A program made the translations under genes and the position numbers. The notes under the pieces were generated by a model that saw nothing but the letters and a program-made list of their open reading frames with translations, was not told the origin of the DNA and did not search any database. Below, one piece after another: positions 8,079 to 13,940 of a DNA stretch of 31,902 nucleotides; within the stretch, counting starts at the first letter, position 1, and each line of letters opens with the position of its first letter. This DNA comes from Chloroflexota bacterium (lineage in GTDB: Bacteria; Chloroflexota; Anaerolineae; Anaerolineales; E44-bin32): NCBI GenBank assembly GCA_026390045.1, contig JAPLGR010000191.1, positions 1 to 31,902 on the forward strand, written 5' to 3'.

Positions 8079-8396
8079 TCACTCCCCACCCTGCCCGATC
8101 TCCACTAGGAGTTCCTGCGCCCTGCGCCGACCCTCGCGCAGCACCTGCGCGCCGGCCTTCGTCGTGCGGTACAGCCTCCGCCGCCGACCCTCCGCGACCT
8201 CCAGGCGGCTGTCTATGAAACCAGCTCGTTCGAGGGCATGGAGCATCGGATACAGCGTGCCTGGACCCACGGCACACCCATGCCGACGCAGTTCGCCCAT
8301 CAGCCAGGCCCCATACACCGGCTCTTGCCCGGCATGGTGGAGGATCTGCAGTCGGATGAAGCCAAGGAGGATCCCGCGAATCGGATGCACAGGCAT
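8079..8396 (-). CDS. PadR-family transcriptional regulator
   Basis: 105 aa winged-helix regulator. The PadR pattern is clear: LGFIRLQILHHAGQEPVYGAWLMGELRR (recognition-helix region), GCAVGPGTLYPMLHALERAGFID, then a wing RLEVAEGRRRRLYRTTKAG, followed by one short C-terminal helix that normally dimerises the protein. These repressors usually control an adjacent transporter and their own promoter. The ATG lies 3 bases from a pair of dyads overlapping the promoter, consistent with autorepression of the padR-MFS-membrane protein operon. No Shine-Dalgarno is visible because the dyads fill the leader. The inducer is unknown. Confidence 0.93.
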   Translation of the reverse strand: MPVHPIRGILLGFIRLQILHHAGQEPVYGAWLMGELRRHGCAVGPGTLYPMLHALERAGFIDSRLEVAEGRRRRLYRTTKAGAQVLREGRRRAQELLVEIGQGGE

Positions 8397-8398
8397 GC

Positions 8399-8426
8399 TA
8401 TCGGGTTCCGATATCGGCTTCCGATA
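8399..8426 (-). promoter_or_regulatory. Two tandem PadR operator-like dyads
   Basis: Two copies of TATCGG-N3-CCGATA lie at 8399-8413 (spacer GTT) and 8412-8426 (spacer CTT), overlapping by two bases. The pair also nests within a larger ATGCTATCGG / CCGATAGCAT inverted repeat (8395-8430) centred on CCGATATCGG. They cover the start region of padR transcription, between the -10 box and the start codon. Binding by the encoded PadR is inference from position and symmetry. Confidence 0.75.
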
Positions 8427-8454
8427 GCATAATGTCTGGGAGTGTTGTTGTCAA
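8426..8454 (-). promoter_or_regulatory. padR operon promoter
   Basis: On the minus strand, TTGACA (8449-8454) is followed after exactly 17 bp by TATGCT (8426-8431), a near-consensus housekeeping promoter. The expected start site falls inside the tandem dyads, giving a leader of only about 20 nt. The stop codon of the upstream lipoprotein gene (8451-8453) is contained in the -35 hexamer. Confidence 0.75.
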
Positions 8455-9143
8455 TCAGGGGATGTGAGCCGCACCTGCAAGCCGAGATCATCGGTGTGCG
8501 CCGATCCAAGCCGATCGCCGGCTTGCAGATCCACCATCCATCCGCTCACGGCGCCTGGAACGCAGCTCTCGCCCGGACCCGGAAGCCCGAGGCATCCATT
8601 CATCCACTCGGCGGCTGTATAGCTGACGACTTCCACAGTCGCCGGATCTACCCCCTGCGCCTCCGCCCAGACGGATATCGCGGCAGCAACCGCTGGCGGA
8701 TAGGGCTCCTCAGGGCCTTCGGGCGATGCAGTCAACGGATCACCCAACAGTCCATTCAGCAGCGATAGCAGACCACCGTCTGTGCCTGGGTAGACCACGA
8801 GCAACTTGCCGGCCGGCCAAGCCGATACTCGTCCCTCCCAGGGCATCCCTGCGGCCTGCGGCCCGATCCCCGCGGAAATTGCCTCCACCTCTGCCACCGA
8901 ACCATACTCATACACATACACCACACCCTCGTTCACCCGCAGCGCGCGCACGACCTGTGCATCAAACGCCTCAGGCACCGGCTCATCGGCCTCCTGCACC
9001 GTCGCTCCTGCCTGTCGCAGCATGGCCGCCAGGTCATCCGTGGACGAAAGGTCATCCGCGGCCTTTGGCCCACATGCGGCCAACACGACAAGCAAAGCCA
9101 GCGCCCACCATCGCCCCTGTCGCAACCATGGTTGTCTGCTCAT
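8451..9143 (-). CDS. Secreted lipoprotein, unknown function
   Basis: 230 aa from the ATG at 9141-9143, which has GAGG about 10 bases upstream; a GTG eight codons earlier is less likely. The N-terminus is a lipoprotein signal: basic MSRQPWLRQGR, a hydrophobic WWALALLVVL, then lipobox LAAC with the lipidated Cys near residue 24. The mature protein begins with an Asp/Ser-rich stretch. A middle region (VVYVYEYGSVAEVEAISAGI) resembles a small ligand or inhibitor fold but is not identified. The C-terminal part shows YPPAVAAAISVWAEAQGVDP, then CLGLPGPGESC and a GWMVDLQ strand. This is a domain I associate with Chloroflexota lipoproteins; the two cysteines may form a disulfide. It is likely membrane-anchored outside the cell. 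Confidence 0.8.
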   Translation of the reverse strand: MSRQPWLRQGRWWALALLVVLAACGPKAADDLSSTDDLAAMLRQAGATVQEADEPVPEAFDAQVVRALRVNEGVVYVYEYGSVAEVEAISAGIGPQAAGMPWEGRVSAWPAGKLLVVYPGTDGGLLSLLNGLLGDPLTASPEGPEEPYPPAVAAAISVWAEAQGVDPATVEVVSYTAAEWMNGCLGLPGPGESCVPGAVSGWMVDLQAGDRLGSAHTDDLGLQVRLTSPD

Positions 9144-9220
9144 CCGCAACGCCTCGCGCGGCTGCACCGCGATCTTCTTTGCTCAGGGCGGGATGCCCGC
9201 TCTCCTGCGGTCTCCCGCAG

Positions 9221-9249
9221 TTGACGGCGCACGCTACGCGCCGTATGCT
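9221..9249 (+). promoter_or_regulatory. Thiolase promoter with dyad in the spacer
   Basis: TTGACG (9221-9226) and TATGCT (9244-9249) are separated by 17 bp, a good housekeeping promoter giving a leader of about 34 nt before the thiolase ATG. A perfect 7-bp inverted repeat, ACGGCGC-N7-GCGCCGT (9224-9244), spans the spacer and could be an operator. A further small dyad, CTGCGG-N4-CCGCAG (9205-9220), abuts the -35. Confidence 0.65.
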
Positions 9250-9289
9250 GGGCATGCGCGAGCCGCGCGCCCCCACCGGGAGGGGATCG

Positions 9290-10438
9290 ATGGCCGAAGT
9301 GTACATCATCGCCGCGGTGCGAACTCCCATTGGCTCCGGCAAGCCCGAGACGGGCGCATTATTCCCTGTGGCACCCGTGGATCTGGCAGCGCACGTCCTG
9401 CGCGAGGTTGTACGCCGCGCCGGCGCCGACCCGGCCCAGGTCGAGGATGTCATCCTGGGATGCGTCACCCCGGTGGATGATCAGGGTGCGAACATTGCCC
9501 GGCTGGCGGCGCTCAAGGCCGGCTTGCCTACGCATGTGCCCGCCGTTTCCCTCAACCGCATGTGCGGCTCAAGCCAGCAGGCCGTCCACTTCGCTGCGCA
9601 AGCCATCCTTGCCGGCGATATGGACCTGGTCATTGCGGGCGGAATCGAGATGATGTCGCACCAGCCCCTTGGCCGCGACTATCCGAAGTCATGGCCGGCG
9701 GACTTCCCGTTCCGGCTGGTCCATCAAGGCATTAGCGCCGAGATGATGGCGGAGCTGTGGAAGCTCAACCGCGGGCAGCTGGATGACTTTGCCTTCCGCA
9801 GCCACGAGCGCGCGGGCGCTGCCATTCAGTCCGGCGCCCTCGCCGCTCAGATCCTCCCCATTTCGATCACCAAGGACGATGGCGCAGTGGTGAAGGTGGA
9901 AAGAGATCAGGGTGTGCGCATCCCGCCTAACCGCGAGAAGATGGCCGCCTTGCCGCCAGCGTTCAAGCCCGACGGCGTCGTGACCGCAGGCAACAGCAGC
10001 CAGGTGAGCGATGGCGCGGCGGCCGTCTTGCTCGCTTCGGAGGCTTACATTCACCAGACTGGTGTTACGCCGCTGGCGCGCGTCGTGGCGCGCGCGGTGG
10101 TGGGCTCCGATCCGGTGTTGATGCTGGACGCACCCATCCCGGCCACACGTATCGTCCTTGAGCGCGCCGGCCTCAAGCTCGATCAGATCGACCTGATTGA
10201 GATCAACGAAGCGTTCGCCTCCGTCGTGCTCGCATGGCACAAGGAGACGCACGCCAACCTCGACCTGGTCAACCCCGACGGCGGTGCCATCGCCCACGGC
10301 CATCCGCTCGGCGCCACTGGCGCAGTCCTGATGACCAAGCTTATCGATGGCCTGCGGCGCCACCATGGCCGGTACGGGCTGCAGACGATGTGCATCGGGC
10401 ATGGCATGGCGACAGCCACAGTGATCGAGCGGCTGTAG
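9290..10438 (+). CDS. Thiolase (acetyl-CoA C-acyltransferase)
   Basis: 382 aa, matching the usual length. Thiolases catalyse reversible CoA-dependent cleavage or condensation of 3-ketoacyl-CoA in fatty-acid beta-oxidation or acetoacetyl-CoA formation. All catalytic elements are visible: nucleophile Cys92 in NRMCGSSQQ, the NEAF loop in EINEAFAS, His338 in GGAIAHGHPLGATG, and Cys368 in MCIGHGMA. The HQGISAEMMAELWKLNR segment and GGIEMMSHQPLG resemble FadA-type degradative thiolases, though the exact substrate cannot be set. The ATG is chosen because GGGAGGGG lies about 6 bases upstream and the promoter sits at 9221-9249; the open frame extending upstream crosses the lipoprotein gene and promoter. 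The next genes follow on the same strand but have separate ribosome-binding sites. Confidence 0.95.
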   Translation: MAEVYIIAAVRTPIGSGKPETGALFPVAPVDLAAHVLREVVRRAGADPAQVEDVILGCVTPVDDQGANIARLAALKAGLPTHVPAVSLNRMCGSSQQAVHFAAQAILAGDMDLVIAGGIEMMSHQPLGRDYPKSWPADFPFRLVHQGISAEMMAELWKLNRGQLDDFAFRSHERAGAAIQSGALAAQILPISITKDDGAVVKVERDQGVRIPPNREKMAALPPAFKPDGVVTAGNSSQVSDGAAAVLLASEAYIHQTGVTPLARVVARAVVGSDPVLMLDAPIPATRIVLERAGLKLDQIDLIEINEAFASVVLAWHKETHANLDLVNPDGGAIAHGHPLGATGAVLMTKLIDGLRRHHGRYGLQTMCIGHGMATATVIERL

Positions 10439-10477
10439 GGGCAGCCGGTTGCGGTAGAATCGGGTCTGGAGGCCAAG

Positions 10478-10693
10478 ATGGCAGAACACAAGCAGACTTC
10501 CTGCCCGTGGGTCTCGGACGAGGTTCGGCAGCATGTCCGCCAGGCGCGGCACGAAGCCAGTGCCGTCTGGGAGGCCATGGTGCCGCCCGAGGTCCTACAG
10601 CATCGCCGCGCTGCACGCCGGGAAGCACTCCTCGCAGCACGCAGCATGCTCGATCACGTTATCAAGCGCCTGGACGAGGCGGAGAAGGCCTGA
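10478..10693 (+). CDS. Small charged helical protein, unknown
   Basis: 71 aa, supported by a good GGAGG about 7 bases before the ATG and by close placement after the thiolase gene. It begins MAEHKQTSCPWVSDEVRQHV and continues as an Arg/Ala/Glu-rich sequence predicted to be mainly alpha-helical, ending in LDHVIKRLDEAEKA. The early CPW is notable, but one Cys is not a metal site. No family is recognised. A TAGAAT at 10455-10460 could be a weak -10, though without a -35 box. It may be co-transcribed with the thiolase and the amidohydrolase. Confidence 0.6.
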   Translation: MAEHKQTSCPWVSDEVRQHVRQARHEASAVWEAMVPPEVLQHRRAARREALLAARSMLDHVIKRLDEAEKA

Positions 10694-10787
10694 GGCGCGG
10701 CTGCCTCGGGGGTTGTTCGCAACGCACCTCGGCATCAGGAACTACAGCCGCCCATAGTCCCACCATCCTGGCTCACGGGAGGCGCAC

Positions 10788-11627
10788 ATGGTGCGCATCG
10801 CTGCCGTCCAGATGCAGCCGACCATCCTTGACGCCAAGTCCAATCTGACTCGCATTCTCGACATGACGAATGAAGCCGCCGCGCGTGAGGCGCGGCTGGT
10901 CGTCTTCCCCGAGGTCGCCCTCTGCGGCTATGTGATCACACCAGAGGAAGCTGAGGGCCTGGCCCAGCCGGTCCCCGGCCCAGCCACGGAAGCCCTCACA
11001 CAGGCGTGCCTCGAGGCCGGCGTGCACGTCATCCTTGGGCTGCTGGAGCGAGACACAGACGGGACTCTATTCAACGCGTCCGTGCTGATCGGTCCGCAGG
11101 GGCTCCTGAGCCGCTACCGCAAGACTCATCTTCCGCTTCTCGGCGTTGATCGATACTTGGCCTCCGGGGATGCGTTCCTCCCACCGGTCGACACACCGGC
11201 CGGCCGCATCGGATTGCTGATCTGCTACGACCTGCGCTTCCCAGAACCGTGCCGCGTGCTCGCGTTGCTCGGCGCACAGCTGATCGCCCTGTCCACCGCC
11301 TGGCCCGTCGCCGGCACGCTCTATCCCGACTACATGGCCCGCAGCCGGGCAGCCGAGAACCGCACCTACCTGATCGCAGCCAACCGCTGCGGCGAAGAGC
11401 GCGGCACGCGCTACCTGGGGCGCAGCCTCATCGTCGCACCCGACGGCGCCATCCTGGCCGAGGCAACGCCGGACCTCGAGCAGATCCTGTACGCGGAGAT
11501 CGATCCGGGGTTGAGCGATGCGAAGCGTCTGGTGCTTGCCCCCGGCGAGTACGAACTGGACCTATGGGGCGACCGCCGCCCCGACCTGTACGCGCCGATC
11601 GCCAGCGACTCATTGCCCCAAGCCTGA
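10788..11627 (+). CDS. Carbon-nitrogen hydrolase (nitrilase superfamily)
   Basis: 279 aa cytoplasmic amidohydrolase hydrolysing a C-N bond in an amide, carbamoyl or nitrile. The full catalytic triad is seen: Glu42 in VVFPEVALCGY, Lys112 in YRKTHLP, and Cys146 in LLICYDLRFPE. Later conserved parts include the SRAAENRTYLIAANRCG region and SLIVAPDGAILAEA. The IGLLICYDLRFPEPCR form and compact length place it near omega-amidase/Nit-like or N-carbamoyl amidase branches, but the substrate is unresolved. The ATG has GGGAGG about 6 bases upstream; the next codon, GTG, is an unlikely alternative. It is followed after 28 bp by the F420-type oxidoreductase and probably shares its transcript. Confidence 0.92.
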   Translation: MVRIAAVQMQPTILDAKSNLTRILDMTNEAAAREARLVVFPEVALCGYVITPEEAEGLAQPVPGPATEALTQACLEAGVHVILGLLERDTDGTLFNASVLIGPQGLLSRYRKTHLPLLGVDRYLASGDAFLPPVDTPAGRIGLLICYDLRFPEPCRVLALLGAQLIALSTAWPVAGTLYPDYMARSRAAENRTYLIAANRCGEERGTRYLGRSLIVAPDGAILAEATPDLEQILYAEIDPGLSDAKRLVLAPGEYELDLWGDRRPDLYAPIASDSLPQA

Positions 11628-11655
11628 GGCCACCCACCCCGGAGAACTCACCGCT

Positions 11656-12102
11656 ATGTCCCTGCAAAGCATCTTCATCCGCCTCGGCAACCCGATCCTC
11701 GCTGCCCTGCTCCGATCCCCCCTGCACGCCATGGTTGATGGTGGAATGATGCTGATCTCGGTCACCGGCCGCCGCAGTGGCAAGGCATACACGACGCCCG
11801 TGAACTACTTGCGCGATGGCGAGACGCTTACGGTCATCAGCATGCGGGAGCGGACGTGGTGGCGCAACCTGCGCGGAGGTGCCGAGGTTGGCATGCACCT
11901 GCAGGGCAAAGCGCGGCGCGGCCAAGCTACCCTGGCCGAGGATGACGCGTCCGTTGCCGATGGCCTCGGATGCCTTCTCGCGCGCAATCCGGCCTACGCC
12001 CGATTCCTCGGAGTGAGAATCCAGTCTGACGGGACGTCCGAGCCCGACGATCTGGCGCGTGCTGCTCGCTCACGAGTGGTCGTAAGCATCCATCTCATGT
12101 GA
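11656..12102 (+). CDS. Deazaflavin (F420)-dependent nitroreductase/quinone-reductase family protein
   Basis: 148 aa split-barrel protein of the Ddn-like family, which uses reduced F420 (or sometimes another flavin) to reduce quinones or nitro compounds. The matching core is MMLISVTGRRSGKAYTTPVNYLRDGETLTVIS, followed by WWRNLRGGAEVGMHLQGK. The VTGRRSGKxxTTPV block is the usual cofactor phosphate-binding signature. A hydrophobic N-terminal stretch may give membrane association. The ATG is preceded by GGAGAA 10 bases upstream. If it binds F420, the organism should make that cofactor, consistent with Chloroflexota; the cofactor is not proven by sequence alone. Confidence 0.85.
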   Translation: MSLQSIFIRLGNPILAALLRSPLHAMVDGGMMLISVTGRRSGKAYTTPVNYLRDGETLTVISMRERTWWRNLRGGAEVGMHLQGKARRGQATLAEDDASVADGLGCLLARNPAYARFLGVRIQSDGTSEPDDLARAARSRVVVSIHLM

Positions 12103-12163
12103 GCTTGGCATTCGGATTGCCATCGGGCCAGCTGCTTCCTTGCGCGTCCGGCCTGCACCGATA

Positions 12164-13834
12164 CTACCTGATCAGCATGAATCCAAGTGCGACGAGTGCG
12201 CCTGCCCAGGCTGCCACTGAGAGACGCTCGTCGGCCCGGCCGTAGAGGATCGCGCCGGTCAGCATCAGGCTGGCGAATATCACCGCAGCCGCCAGGCGGT
12301 GCAGGCCGCGTCGCACATGGTCCAGCTGTTCCTCGAGTTCGGGCGTCGGGCTCGCCTGCACACGCAGCTTCCCGCTCTCCAATCCCGTCAACGCGGCATC
12401 GATGCGCGCCGGCAGGCCCGCCATCCGACGGCCCTCTCGTTCAAGCCACTGGAATGCCATCTTAAGCCAATCCCCTCCCTCGTCGGCCAGCAGGTCCTTG
12501 GCGAATGGCGCCAGGCCCTCAAACACATTGAAGTCAGGGTGCAGCCCGGTGCAGATGCCGGATAGGATCGCCACACAACGCCCGAGGAAGATCAGGTCAG
12601 CGGGGAGTTGGAACGGAAGTTCAAAGACCAGATCACGGAACTCGTGCGCCATGTCGTGCAGCTCGCGGTGATCAATGGAGGTGAGCTCCTGCATGCTCTT
12701 ACCCCAGAACCGGTCGAAGACAGCGCTTTCCGCTTCGCGCAGCCGGCGCATGTCCGCACCGGGAAGCAGCACACCCAGCTCCTCGTATGACCTGGCCAGC
12801 CGGTCCATGTCGCGCACCCCGACGCCGATCACCATATCGCGCAGCCCCTGCCGCATGCGTTCCGAGACGTGCCCCACCATCCCAAAGTCGACAAACACCA
12901 GCCTCCATCCGGAATCCCCGTTCGGATCGACGAACAGGTTGCCCGGATGCGGATCGGCGTGGAAGAAGCCCTCCTGGAAGATCTGACGCAGGTAGGTGCG
13001 AAACAGCCGCTCGGCCACTTCCGCCCGGCGGACGCCAGCGGCATCGATGGCGGCGTAGTCCGTGATCTTGATGGCATATACGTCTTCGAGGGTGAGCACG
13101 CGCCGCGTGCTGTGGCTGGCTACCACGCTCGGCACCCGCACGCCGGCATCCGACTCGAACATCTTCCCGAACCGGCGAGCGTTTTCCGCCTCAGCGATGT
13201 AGTCCACCTCGGCCCACAACGTTCGGCTGAATTCCGCCACCAACGCATCAAGGTCAGCTCGCCGCGCCACAGGAGGGTAATGCTTGAGCCATCCAACCAC
13301 CACGCGCAATGCCGCTAGGTCTTCTTCCAGCAGTTCGTGGATATCCGGGCGCTGAACCTTGACTACGACTCTCTCCTCGCCCACCCGGGCGCGATGCACC
13401 TGCCCCAGCGAAGCGGATGCCAGCGGGGAATCCTCGAAGGCGTCGAATATCCGATCGACTGGTGCCCCGAATTCGGCTTCGATCACGCGGCGCATGGCCA
13501 TCGCCGGTTCGGGCGACACCTCATCCTGCAGCCCCGAGAGTTCCGAGGTGATCTCCTCGGGTAGCATGTCGACGCGGGTGGAGAGGAACTGCCCAACCTT
13601 AATCCACACGCCTCCCAGGCGGGTGGCCATACGTCGGTAGCGCCGGGCAATACGACGATAGCGTGCCTGTGCAGTGCGCCGCGCGATCCGTCCCAGCCCC
13701 ACAGCCCGGAGCAGGATGTCCCAGCCGATGACTCCCAGCGCCACGGGAGTGAAGAACGCCAGCACGCGCAAGTAGCGCCAGCGGAACCTGCCCGATCCGG
13801 CGCGGCTTGTCGTCTGCGCAACCTCCTGATTCAT
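12164..13834 (-). CDS. UbiB/ABC1 (AarF)-family atypical kinase
   Basis: 556 aa from the ATG at 13832-13834, preceded by GGGGGA; an in-frame start 20 codons earlier falls in the terminator-side spacer and lacks a site. The family marks are in order: KxGQ as WIKVGQFLSTR (K79-Q82), the Ala-rich loop PLASASLGQVHRA (137-149) replacing the kinase glycine loop, catalytic Lys159 in VVVKVQRP, FHADPHPGNLF (291-301) and VDFGMVG (315-321) with the metal-binding Asp316. Two C-terminal hydrophobic stretches suggest membrane anchoring, as in bacterial UbiB. In other organisms these proteins support ubiquinone biosynthesis or lipid metabolism; the isoprenoid target here is unknown. The P-ATPase gene lies upstream on the same strand, separated by a terminator-like hairpin. 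Confidence 0.92.
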   Translation of the reverse strand: MNQEVAQTTSRAGSGRFRWRYLRVLAFFTPVALGVIGWDILLRAVGLGRIARRTAQARYRRIARRYRRMATRLGGVWIKVGQFLSTRVDMLPEEITSELSGLQDEVSPEPAMAMRRVIEAEFGAPVDRIFDAFEDSPLASASLGQVHRARVGEERVVVKVQRPDIHELLEEDLAALRVVVGWLKHYPPVARRADLDALVAEFSRTLWAEVDYIAEAENARRFGKMFESDAGVRVPSVVASHSTRRVLTLEDVYAIKITDYAAIDAAGVRRAEVAERLFRTYLRQIFQEGFFHADPHPGNLFVDPNGDSGWRLVFVDFGMVGHVSERMRQGLRDMVIGVGVRDMDRLARSYEELGVLLPGADMRRLREAESAVFDRFWGKSMQELTSIDHRELHDMAHEFRDLVFELPFQLPADLIFLGRCVAILSGICTGLHPDFNVFEGLAPFAKDLLADEGGDWLKMAFQWLEREGRRMAGLPARIDAALTGLESGKLRVQASPTPELEEQLDHVRRGLHRLAAAVIFASLMLTGAILYGRADERLSVAAWAGALVALGFMLIR

Positions 13835-13892
13835 GGATCCCCCGGTAACGCGTCCATGCGACAAGTGTAGTCCCCACATATTGGCCAAATAC

Positions 13893-13920
13893 AACGCCGG
13901 GCGCGTATGCGTCCGGCGTT
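13893..13920 (-). terminator. Terminator-like hairpin after the P-type ATPase gene
   Basis: AACGCCGG and CCGGCGTT form an 8-bp stem, with inner CGC/GCG pairing possible around a short loop, 20 bases past the ATPase stop. On the minus strand it is followed by GTATTTGG, a weak U-tract. It probably ends ATPase transcription before the UbiB-family gene. Confidence 0.5.
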
Positions 13921-13940
13921 ACCTTCCATCACCTTCCCGA

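Noticed and set aside
8726..9289. Upstream extension of the thiolase frame
   Set aside because: It is low-complexity Pro/His/Arg sequence antisense to the lipoprotein and crosses the thiolase promoter; thiolases begin near the AVRTPIG motif.
10430..10447. CGGCTG-N6-CAGCCG hairpin at the thiolase stop, as a terminator
   Set aside because: It is a short 6-bp stem with the stop codon in the loop and no U-run, and the next gene starts 30 bases later on the same strand.
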